Origin: a virus
Reading direction: 5' to 3' (one strand)
Length of the DNA stretch: 21,659 nt
Virus record (IMG/VR): IMGVR_UViG_3300046411_000405
Span: 1-21,659 of that record
The stretch's first letter is position 1. Each line of letters opens with the position of its first letter. A program made the position numbers and the translations under genes. The notes under the pieces were generated by a model. The model was given only the letters and a program-made list of their open reading frames with translations. It did not search any database and was not told where the DNA came from. Positions 10,756-17,848 of this stretch are shown here, piece after piece.

Positions 10756-12614
10756 TAGTGTATATCTCCCCAGCTATCACCCTCCTCATAATCCACTTTA
10801 TTAGGCACTTCTAATTGTACCGCGTCCTCCATAACATTTATAATTTTTTCTATTTGTTCTTGTGAGTGTACCGATATGTCAAGTTCATCATGTATTTGTA
10901 TGTGTGGTATTACACCCTCTTCATATAACGCGAGCATAGCTTTCTTTGTCATGTCAGCCGCTGATCCTTGTATTAATTTGTTTAGTGCTTTGTATGTAAA
11001 CGCTCTCTTAATCCCCGGTCCGTGTTCCCTTAGTGCATCAGCGTGAGGCAATGCTTTCTTAATGCCATATCCATGTGGCTCCCACATATCAAAATGACAT
11101 AGCCTACCACCAATCGTTCTAATCTTACCGCTGTCTTCAGCACGTCTAGTAACAGCGTCCGATAACATTTTTACAAATGGAGCTTTTTGGTGATAGGTTT
11201 TAATTAATTTCTCAGCCGCTTCTTTAAGAAGTCCTAGCTCAGCCATTAATTTATTTTTACCCATGCCATACATTAATCCTAAGTTAATAGTTTTTGCTTG
11301 TTTACGTTCTATACCAGCCATGTCTGCAATCATTTGATGAAAGTCTGCTTCACCATTATTATATTGATCAACAATCATGGATGACCCTTCTAGTTTTAAG
11401 AGTGATGAAAAGTGAACCACGATCCGCGGTTCTTGCTGCGAGTAATCAAAGCAACCCCACTTATGTCCTTGCTCTGGTATAAATAAAGATCGAATCAACG
11501 GTCCGAGCTCCTTGTGCCGTGCCGGTATTTGCTGCAGGTTCGGGTTAGAATAACTAAATCGTCCTGTCACAGTTCCGCCATCATCAGATCTAATTTGATT
11601 AATGTCCGAGTGTATGCGGCCTTGGTGTTCATGTTTTAATATCGTTTCAATAAACGTAGTGTTGGCTTTATTAATTTCTCTTGCTTCGTTAATTAGTTTC
11701 GGTAGTTCTGCTGGGTGTGTCGCCAGGAAATTTTTTGTAAATGATGGTGCACCTTTGTCAGTGCGGTCGTATGGTATTTTTTGGTTGTCAAATGCTTTTT
11801 GTATTGATGACGCCGCCCATATTTCTACATCAAAACCAACTAATTTTTTTATGTCGCGGTGTAATCCTTTTTCTGTTTTTGTTAATTGTGTTCTTAATGC
11901 GGCAGCTTTCTCTATGTCTACCCGCACACCTTTGAACTTCATATCAACTAAACATGGAAACAGACTGGTTTCTAAATTAAATATGTCCCACAAATCTTGT
12001 TGTGTAATCTCATGTTGTAATGCATGCCATAGTTTTAATGTAACTTCTGCATCGCGTTCAGCGTACTCACCAACTAATGGCGCTGGCAGTCTCCACATTT
12101 CTGCTTTCGGATTAACACCCCATGCTTTGGCCGAATCAGTTAAAACTTTTTCATTCTTACCCATACCAATAAATTCTTTAGAAATAGAATCTAATGTAAA
12201 GCTCCACCGGTTTTCGTTAACTAAACTTGCTGCAATCATAGTATCGATAATGCCACCACGGATTTGGAAACCTAATGATCTAATCCAGGATACATCGTAC
12301 ATTGCATTGTGAAATATTTTTGTAGCGTCTGTGTGTAAAACTTCTTCAAACCAATCCAATACTAATGCGCGGTCCATGTTCCCACCAGCTTCATGCGCTA
12401 TAGGAAAATAACCTGACCACCCTTCTACAGCAACAGCTATACCAACCACCTCACCATCACCACGTACAGAACCGGAGCCCATACTCATTAGATTCGGATC
12501 CCTGGTTTCTAAGTCAATGGCAATTTCTGAATATTCTTTTAAGTCTGGTAAATTTAACGGCGGCACCCATTCAGTCTGCGGACTAAACATTGGCATTTGT
12601 AATGGTTTATTCAT
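10755..12614 (-). CDS. polA: family A DNA polymerase with 3'-5' exonuclease
   Basis: This 619-residue protein is the replicative polymerase. The proofreading domain comes first: Exo I IAIDLETRD (Asp34, Glu36), Exo II HNAMYD (102-107) and Exo III YAERD (184-188). The polymerase domain has motif A WGCFDYSQQEPRI (Asp390), motif B RKQAKTINLGLMYGMGK and motif C HIQIHDELD (His575, Asp576, Glu577). All catalytic residues are present, and there is no 5'-3' exonuclease domain, as in T7-like polymerases. At the position of E. coli Phe762 it has Leu (Leu445). Motif A has Gln-Glu-Pro in place of Ile-Glu-Leu. It overlaps DUF3310 upstream by eight bases and the nuclease downstream by one. Confidence 0.95.
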   Translation of the reverse strand: MNKPLQMPMFSPQTEWVPPLNLPDLKEYSEIAIDLETRDPNLMSMGSGSVRGDGEVVGIAVAVEGWSGYFPIAHEAGGNMDRALVLDWFEEVLHTDATKIFHNAMYDVSWIRSLGFQIRGGIIDTMIAASLVNENRWSFTLDSISKEFIGMGKNEKVLTDSAKAWGVNPKAEMWRLPAPLVGEYAERDAEVTLKLWHALQHEITQQDLWDIFNLETSLFPCLVDMKFKGVRVDIEKAAALRTQLTKTEKGLHRDIKKLVGFDVEIWAASSIQKAFDNQKIPYDRTDKGAPSFTKNFLATHPAELPKLINEAREINKANTTFIETILKHEHQGRIHSDINQIRSDDGGTVTGRFSYSNPNLQQIPARHKELGPLIRSLFIPEQGHKWGCFDYSQQEPRIVVHFSSLLKLEGSSMIVDQYNNGEADFHQMIADMAGIERKQAKTINLGLMYGMGKNKLMAELGLLKEAAEKLIKTYHQKAPFVKMLSDAVTRRAEDSGKIRTIGGRLCHFDMWEPHGYGIKKALPHADALREHGPGIKRAFTYKALNKLIQGSAADMTKKAMLALYEEGVIPHIQIHDELDISVHSQEQIEKIINVMEDAVQLEVPNKVDYEEGDSWGDIH

Positions 12615-12828
12615 ACTGCTCCTTTAGTTTGTTTAAGAACCAAATAGATTTATCTAAGTCCTCTACTTGTTTACCTTTATGTTCGTAACGCCATAAATAT
12701 TTCATGGCTGATCCTTGTAAATAGTATTTAAAACCTTCACCTAATGCCGATTTAATTGCATCAATACACTGTATGTTGCCTTGATTGTAATGTGCTGGAT
12801 AATCAACTGGATCAAAATCATCTTTCAT
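12607..12828 (-). CDS. DUF3310 family protein
   Basis: This 73-residue protein matches DUF3310 closely: YPAHYNQGNIQCIDAIKSALG, then MKYLWRYEHKGKQVEDLDKSIWFLNKL. The domain is widespread in phages and forms part of T7 gp1.7, a nucleotide kinase; as an isolated domain its activity is not established. It is linked to the helicase gene by an ATGA overlap and to the polymerase gene by eight bases, suggesting a role in nucleotide supply or replication. Confidence 0.88.
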   Translation of the reverse strand: MKDDFDPVDYPAHYNQGNIQCIDAIKSALGEGFKYYLQGSAMKYLWRYEHKGKQVEDLDKSIWFLNKLKEQYE

Positions 12829-14333
12829 AATACATATGCCCTATCATAATTTTTGGGTTCTAATATGTGTAATGCTTGCTTAGCTCTAGTCACAGCAACA
12901 TAGAAAAGCCTGTGTAACTCATCAGGATCAATGTCGTTGTTGTCTACAGCAGATTTAGTAATGTCCGGTAGTAATAAAACATTATCAGCCTCACCACCTT
13001 TAGCGCCATGTATGGTTGACATAGTTATTCGTGGTGCTCTTGTAATATTTTCACGTTGTGCCAACATGTTTCTTATATAATTTTCTGTCGTTGTATCTAA
13101 TCCTGCAAAAGAATCAAACCAAGCTTTGTCAGTTGTTAATCCGTGTTCCGCGGTGCATGTTGCAATGTCATATGATAAGTCTGGGTTAAAAGTTTTCGCG
13201 GTACGATAACCACGTGTTACGTTTTCTCCAAGATAAGAATAAATATTTTTTATTTGTATAACAGATAAACTTTGTCCTTTACGTAACTCTTCCCAGTTAC
13301 GAATTGCTGTTAACAAACTTAATGATATAGAATTTTTGTTTCTGTGTGAGTAATACCAACCTTGTAGTTCACATAAATCTTTTGCATCATCAAGAAAATA
13401 ATTTGCTGATGCTAATACAAGCCATTCCCCTTTACTCATGTCAACTTGTGTAATGTCTGAATACCTGTTCAATTTACCAATCTCTTCGCGTGGTTTATAT
13501 TTTTTCTCGTATCTGTTTTGTACGCGTTCAATAATGTTTTGTGATAGTTCGTGTATCGGTCCACCAGGAATACGATAAGATTGATTTAATGTATTGATGT
13601 CGTCTACTTCTTCTTTAAGAGCGATAAAAGAATCAACATCAGCACCAGCCCATTTAAATATAGCTTGATCATCGTCCCCTGCAATGTAGGTTTTGTTTGC
13701 TTTCGACCAAAGAGACCTGACCATTCTCCACTGCAAAGGTGAGAGGTCCTGTGCTTCGTCAATAAATAATACGTCAAAAGACGGTGATACATCTTGTTCA
13801 ATAAAGTTTTCCAACATGTCGTCATAATCTATCATACCTTTCTCTTTTTTAAAACGAATAAGTTCTTGATTTAATAAGAATAATGTATCTCTTTCAATAT
13901 CTAAATTATGTAAATTATCATCATACACATCCATCAAATCCCGTTCCGTGACGCGAGCTTTGTTAATCAATCTTAAATATTCATTATCAGAATTAAATAC
14001 ACCATCATTCTCAGAATGAAAAGACATCTTAATTGGTATGCCAACCTTTAAACCAAACTCGCGGTAGTCTTCCTTCTTCATAACACGCTCTTTACTTACA
14101 CCTAGTATTCTAAATGCTAAAGAGTGTAATGTTCTAAAGTTTATTAAATCTTGTTGCTCATCTAAATTAAATTTTTCTGCAGCACGTGTAGCTGCTTCGT
14201 TCGCTGCTTTTTTTGTAAAAGAAAAATAACCAATACGCTTAGAATCAACACCAGCTTTCATAAAATCATCAACTAAATTTAACAACGTAGTAGTTTTACC
14301 TGTACCTGGCGGACCTAATATAATGGTTTTCAT
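12825..14333 (-). CDS. SF1 (UvrD/Rep-like) DNA helicase
   Basis: This 502-residue protein has the ordered SF1 motifs: I GPPGTGKTTTL (Lys13), Ia FSFTKKAANEA, II FIDEAQD (192-196), III AGDDDQAIFKWAG, IV NQSYRIP, V STIHGAKGGEAD and VI YVAVTRAKQALHI. It is shorter than UvrD (about 720) and closer to phage Dda-size helicases. It should be a 3'-5' or fork-processing ATPase; polarity cannot be read from the sequence. Start and stop overlap both neighbours (TAATG, ATGA), so it is made with the primase and polymerase. Confidence 0.93.
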   Translation of the reverse strand: MKTIILGPPGTGKTTTLLNLVDDFMKAGVDSKRIGYFSFTKKAANEAATRAAEKFNLDEQQDLINFRTLHSLAFRILGVSKERVMKKEDYREFGLKVGIPIKMSFHSENDGVFNSDNEYLRLINKARVTERDLMDVYDDNLHNLDIERDTLFLLNQELIRFKKEKGMIDYDDMLENFIEQDVSPSFDVLFIDEAQDLSPLQWRMVRSLWSKANKTYIAGDDDQAIFKWAGADVDSFIALKEEVDDINTLNQSYRIPGGPIHELSQNIIERVQNRYEKKYKPREEIGKLNRYSDITQVDMSKGEWLVLASANYFLDDAKDLCELQGWYYSHRNKNSISLSLLTAIRNWEELRKGQSLSVIQIKNIYSYLGENVTRGYRTAKTFNPDLSYDIATCTAEHGLTTDKAWFDSFAGLDTTTENYIRNMLAQRENITRAPRITMSTIHGAKGGEADNVLLLPDITKSAVDNNDIDPDELHRLFYVAVTRAKQALHILEPKNYDRAYVL

Positions 14334-15859
14334 TAGAATGGTGACTCCTGATAAGTTACTTTACTTATACTAGCGCCATTGTCTTTCATAGCCACAATCT
14401 TAACAACTCTTGGTGTTTGGTTTTTTAACGTCATCCTAACTTCCTCAACAAAAATATCTTTTAGTTGTTTTATTAGATTACCAGTTTTAGTTTTATCCAT
14501 TTCCCAATTGTTACGTTTAGCAAATGCATAAAAATCTTCCATTCTAAAATAAGAAAACCCATCATCAGTCCATGCCGTTTTATTAAGTATGTCATCTTTA
14601 GTTCTAGCTTTTGCTCTATGCACTGTAAAGTCATACAATAAATTTTCTATTTGATTGTTTGGATTTAATGACTCTAGAGGATCTATTTCTTGTAAATTTA
14701 ACATCAGGGGTTTTAAATATACCTCGCGCCAGTCTTTGGCTTTTGGTATAGGAGACACTACATTGGCCTGATCTAATACCGCTATTGCAAACAAATTAGG
14801 GTTGTGTAGCTGCTCTGTTTTTAATTCTATTCTTTTACCTGCAACATTTAAAAACCATTGTGGTGGATTAGAATTTATTTTTGTTAGTGTGTCTAACTCC
14901 GGCATTTGCTCTTCTTCAAATCCTACACCAAACTTTTTAGTTCTACATTTCGCAGCATTACACACACCACAAATAGGCTGGTCTTTACATCTGTATTTAT
15001 CGTAGCCACGTTTACCTATGGATGCTAATAATTGTTTTACTTCTTGAAATCCTAGTGGTGGATTCATCCATTTAGAATTATCCTCCATAACTTTATCTTC
15101 CCAGTTATCTGGATTAGCTTGCTTGTGGTATACCGCCACGTTAAATAGTGCATTATTTCTTGAACCTTCACCAAAACCTTCGTCTGCTAGTTTATTTAAG
15201 CAAGGTGGACCATCTAAAAATGCTTCGTTTTTAACTTCTGCTTGTTTTGTTACAACTATTTCTTGTATTTGATCGGGTGTCTGCACTGCTGCATCATATA
15301 TAGAATAGAATGATTCTAAACTAGCCGCATTACATTCATCATCAAAAGCATAACGCAAACCTCTTGCACCACCATGATATGGTAAATTTAAAAAATTACC
15401 GGTGTCACCACGTTCTACTAAAATTTCTGTTTGTTTAGGAAATATTTCACTACCACCAAAACCTAATGCTTCTGACATCATTTTTAGTTTTGCTTGCATC
15501 AATGATGCCATAATAAATTCTGTAGCAAACAAAAACAAATGTGCGCCACCAGATTTTGATCTAAATATTACCAGTGGGAATTTATGGGACTTAATAGAGG
15601 CAGCTAATTTTTTGTGATCTAAATTATATTCATCAACATCTATACAACCCCAACGACAGTTGTTTTCTTCATTAATAGGTATTACACCAAGTGCTGGATC
15701 CTTACCATCAAGGTGGTCTTGCCATAATTGATCAGGTATTGATTCACGTTTAATAAATGCTTTACCAATGGCCTTACCTTTGTCTGTTGTTTCACCTGAT
15801 AAAATTAATTGTCCATAAGCACTGTTGTTGCCTTCAAATATATCCTTAAACTTTTGCAC
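14333..15859 (-). CDS. archaeo-eukaryotic primase (AEP/PrimPol type)
   Basis: This 508-residue protein has the AEP catalytic signature. Motif I is CIDVDEY (Asp74, Asp76), motif II is RSKSGGAHLFLF (Ser103, His107), and EIFPKQTE lies at 138-145, followed by NFLNLPYHGG. A PriCT-like helical domain follows (EGSRNNALFNVAVYHKQ). A zinc knuckle, CKDQPICGVCNAAKC (Cys291, 297, 300, 305), comes next. A C-terminal domain of ~180 residues is unassigned. It should synthesise primers, and may also polymerise DNA. It starts with GTG at 15859, with GAGG upstream, inside the end of the small zinc protein. It replaces the TOPRIM primase-helicase of T7. Confidence 0.85.
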   Translation of the reverse strand: MQKFKDIFEGNNSAYGQLILSGETTDKGKAIGKAFIKRESIPDQLWQDHLDGKDPALGVIPINEENNCRWGCIDVDEYNLDHKKLAASIKSHKFPLVIFRSKSGGAHLFLFATEFIMASLMQAKLKMMSEALGFGGSEIFPKQTEILVERGDTGNFLNLPYHGGARGLRYAFDDECNAASLESFYSIYDAAVQTPDQIQEIVVTKQAEVKNEAFLDGPPCLNKLADEGFGEGSRNNALFNVAVYHKQANPDNWEDKVMEDNSKWMNPPLGFQEVKQLLASIGKRGYDKYRCKDQPICGVCNAAKCRTKKFGVGFEEEQMPELDTLTKINSNPPQWFLNVAGKRIELKTEQLHNPNLFAIAVLDQANVVSPIPKAKDWREVYLKPLMLNLQEIDPLESLNPNNQIENLLYDFTVHRAKARTKDDILNKTAWTDDGFSYFRMEDFYAFAKRNNWEMDKTKTGNLIKQLKDIFVEEVRMTLKNQTPRVVKIVAMKDNGASISKVTYQESPF

Positions 15860-16010
15860 GATGTGGATTTCCTCTTGGATTGCCTGTTGGAACGTATTCT
15901 TTTCTAACTATGCTACATTTGTAACCGCAATATTTTTTATTCTTTTGTGATGGGTGATGTATTTTAAATTTTTCACCACATTTTACACATGTCTTTTCTT
16001 CTTCTATCAC
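15846..16010 (-). CDS. small zinc-finger protein, 54 aa
   Basis: This short gene starts with GTG at 16008-16010, after a strong GGGAGGAT site. It encodes EEEKTCVKCGEKFKIHH and then KKYCGYKCSIVRKEYV. CxxC plus CxxxC would form one zinc ribbon; the C-terminus is basic (NPRGNPHRAKV). It overlaps the primase start by 14 bases, so it is probably a primase or DNA accessory factor. A strong hairpin, whose loop can pair with its ribosome site, lies just upstream. Confidence is good because the cysteine pattern is too regular for chance. Confidence 0.75.
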   Translation of the reverse strand: MIEEEKTCVKCGEKFKIHHPSQKNKKYCGYKCSIVRKEYVPTGNPRGNPHRAKV

Positions 16011-16019
16011 TTGTGATAT

Positions 16020-16061
16020 CCTCCCTAAATGGTACCGAGCCGGGGGGATTAGCTCGGTACC
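16020..16061 (-). promoter_or_regulatory. hairpin with possible pseudoknot over the zinc-finger/primase start
   Basis: On the - strand a perfect 10-bp stem, GGTACCGAGC/GCTCGGTACC (16061-16052 and 16040-16031), encloses the loop TAATCCCCCCG. ATTTA follows, then the ribosome site GGGAGGAT. Loop bases ATCCCCCC can pair with GGGAGGAT in 7 of 8 positions, giving an H-type pseudoknot that would hide the ribosome site. It lies in the only sizeable gap of this operon, directly after the SSB gene. No U-run follows, so it is not a standard terminator. Confidence 0.5.
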
Positions 16062-16070
16062 TGTTCATAG

Positions 16071-16838
16071 TTAAAACGGTGTTTCTTCTTCTGATTTAGA
16101 TTCACCCTCACTATGCTTGGTTTTCACATCGCCATTTCTACATGACTCCGCAAAACTTTTAGCGGACGCGTACAATGCTTTATCTTGTACCGGTCCAACC
16201 TTAGACACAGTCCAACCATACCAAGTTCCCTTGTCGTTTGACTGCTCTACTGTCTTTAAGTTATACACGTGACTGTATGATGCAGGTGTAAACAAACCAT
16301 TCTTGCCTTCTAGTTTGATACTTTTCATCATTGAATTCCATGATCTACTAACCTTTAACTGTGTTGATTTCATAGAAATTAATGCTGTCTGCATATCCTC
16401 AGTAAGTACATAATACGATGCAGTGTTTTCAAGATAATTACCATTCGGTAATCTGTCCTTCCAATCTGCACCCCTAGTGGTTTCTTTTATTATACCACTA
16501 TCTACTGAGTGGATAGAAACAGGAGCAGATGTGCCCTGTCCTCTATCTGACCATTCAACATACTCGCGTTTGTAATAACACGGTATAATGTTTAGTCCCT
16601 TCTCGCCATCATATGCCACCTTAGTCACGGTATTAAATATCATACCTGCCTCAGCGCCTTCTACATACTTAGCATCCCGTTTATTTATCTCGGGTGATAA
16701 TTGTCCTAATACTCTTAAGAACGGTAGGGCTAAATCTTCTGCGCCCATGTTGTCCAAACTAGTACTAGAGTCTGCCTCAAACATACTCGCTAAAGCTATG
16801 CTTGAGTTTTCTTTTTTCGCTACTTGTTTCTCTGTCAT
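16071..16838 (-). CDS. ssb: single-stranded DNA-binding protein
   Basis: This ~255-residue protein has a predicted beta-rich core (FLRVLGQLSPEIN, GLNIIPCYYKREYVEWSD, GTWYGWTVSKVG). Its tail, HSEGESKSEEETPF, is acidic and ends in Phe. That tail is the hallmark of SSBs (E. coli SSB, T7 gp2.5), where it recruits partner enzymes. Together with its place in the replication operon, this supports an SSB. AAGGAG lies eight bases before the chosen ATG (16838). An ATG seven codons earlier (16859) forms an ATGA overlap with the preceding gene but has a weaker site. The core fold cannot be proved by eye. Confidence 0.75.
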   Translation of the reverse strand: MTEKQVAKKENSSIALASMFEADSSTSLDNMGAEDLALPFLRVLGQLSPEINKRDAKYVEGAEAGMIFNTVTKVAYDGEKGLNIIPCYYKREYVEWSDRGQGTSAPVSIHSVDSGIIKETTRGADWKDRLPNGNYLENTASYYVLTEDMQTALISMKSTQLKVSRSWNSMMKSIKLEGKNGLFTPASYSHVYNLKTVEQSNDKGTWYGWTVSKVGPVQDKALYASAKSFAESCRNGDVKTKHSEGESKSEEETPF

Positions 16839-16855
16839 GTTTCTCGTCTCCTTAT

Positions 16856-17416
16856 TCATGATTTCCGGCTTATTTTTGTTTGATCTTTAACAAAAGTATT
16901 AAAGAATTCCGAGGGCATATCGAGGCCGGCCTCGATACGCTCTCTATAGAGAGCCTTCAATGTCATGGGTTCTACCTTTTGTTTTTGGGTAGGCTCATAA
17001 CCTTCTTGCTCTGCAAGGGTAAGCAATTGCTCCGCCTTGTTATCCTCGCCCTTCCCGAACTGTACGGCAACCTCATTTTTAATAAGATCACCTAGTCCGT
17101 TATTACGAAGCCATGTGTACGCTGATTCGACCGAGTCTTTTTTTACAGTGCAGCTGTAAGTTTTTCTTACGTCTACGCCACTACCGTCAGCGAGTTTCAA
17201 AGATGATAACCCTTGCTCTGCTAGCAAGTTAGGTATTATCTCTGAACTAATTTTGTCTGCTTTTTCTTTATGTGCTTTTAGTTGCTCCTCTAAATTACTT
17301 ATGCCGTTTTCTAGCTCTGCTAGTTCGTGACAAAAAGAAGCTAATGTTTTGATATCTGTCTGTTCGATCAAATGTTGTTGATCATCTTCTAAATCTTCTA
17401 AAGTAATATTACTCAT
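16856..17416 (-). CDS. conserved phage protein preceding SSB, 186 aa
   Basis: The N-terminal part is a coiled coil (residues ~25-70, ELAELENGISNLEEQLKAHK). A compact domain follows (NLLAEQGLSSLKLADGSGV, VRKTYSCTVKKDS, YTWLRNNGLGDLIKNEVAV), ending KALYRERIEAGLDMPSEFF. I know this layout only as a conserved hypothetical of phage replication regions, often beside SSB or recombination genes. GAGGGG eight bases before the ATG at 17416 favours that start over a GTG five codons earlier. The end overlaps the SSB reading frame at ATGA. A DNA-binding or SSB-loading role is inference. Confidence 0.7.
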   Translation of the reverse strand: MSNITLEDLEDDQQHLIEQTDIKTLASFCHELAELENGISNLEEQLKAHKEKADKISSEIIPNLLAEQGLSSLKLADGSGVDVRKTYSCTVKKDSVESAYTWLRNNGLGDLIKNEVAVQFGKGEDNKAEQLLTLAEQEGYEPTQKQKVEPMTLKALYRERIEAGLDMPSEFFNTFVKDQTKISRKS

Positions 17417-17603
17417 TTGAAGCCCCCTCACAACAATCTGTTATTTGTAATCGTTTTCCACAATAACTAATTAAGTTTGGTTCTCGTGCAAATGTTTTTT
17501 TAAAAATATTTTTTGCATTTTCAATAGAGTCAGCAACTAGTCTGATACTAGTTTGAATTCCATCTGCATCTGCATACGAAACTTCGTATATATCTTCGCT
17601 CAT
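17409..17603 (-). CDS. hypothetical protein, 64 aa
   Basis: This is a small alpha/beta protein: YEVSYADADGIQTSIRLVA, then SIENAKNIFKKTFAREPNL, SYCGKRLQITDCCEG. The strand-helix-strand pattern is like small regulatory or ferredoxin-fold proteins, but no family is recognised. The strong AGGGAGGGAAG site is directly before the ATG. Its stop overlaps the next gene by eight bases. The Cys-Cys pair near the C-terminus is notable. Confidence 0.65.
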   Translation of the reverse strand: MSEDIYEVSYADADGIQTSIRLVADSIENAKNIFKKTFAREPNLISYCGKRLQITDCCEGASNE

Positions 17604-17620
17604 CTTCCCTCCCTTATAAA

Positions 17621-17776
17621 TTAATTTGTTTCTTCTTCCGTTGGAACATCTTCAACTTTTTTTAATTCAGCAATTTCTAAATCTTTTGCTGAATTATTTA
17701 ATTCTAATTGTAAAATGTCATTATTTAATTTTTGTATTTTACCAAGTAAAGTATTTATAATTTGTTTGTCGTCCAC
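17621..17776 (-). CDS. small coiled-coil protein, 51 aa, first gene of the replication operon
   Basis: It starts with GTG at 17774-17776, eight bases after AGGAG. It encodes DDKQIINTLLGKIQKLNND, then ILQLELNNSAKDLEIAELK and an acidic tail (VEDVPTEEETN). Leucine-spaced heptads suggest a coiled coil. It is the first gene downstream of the leftward promoter at 17840-17811. Too small to assign; a regulator or assembly factor is possible. Confidence 0.65.
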   Translation of the reverse strand: MDDKQIINTLLGKIQKLNNDILQLELNNSAKDLEIAELKKVEDVPTEEETN

Positions 17777-17800
17777 TTTTATTCTCCTATTTATAATTTG

Positions 17801-17843
17801 CTCTTGACATGTTATATAACAATCCCATATAGTATGTCAAGAG
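17801..17843. promoter_or_regulatory. palindromic pair of overlapping divergent sigma70 promoters
   Basis: CTCTTGACAT (17801-17810) and ATGTCAAGAG (17834-17843) are perfect inverted copies. Rightward: TTGACA at 17804-17809, 18-bp spacer, TATAGT at 17828-17833. Leftward: TTGACA at 17840-17835, 18-bp spacer, TATAAC at 17816-17811. The two promoters use the same DNA, so RNA polymerase cannot occupy both at once. They drive the SNF2 helicase (+) and the replication operon (-). Confidence 0.75.
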
Positions 17844-17848
17844 AAGAT

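Noticed and set aside
11602-12312. 236-residue + strand frame inside polA
   Set aside because: It is antisense to an intact polymerase with all motifs, and shows no ribosome site or recognisable domain.
16031-16061. Rho-independent terminator after SSB
   Set aside because: The stem is perfect, but ATTTAGGG follows instead of a U-run, and the same operon continues. Regulation of translation fits better.
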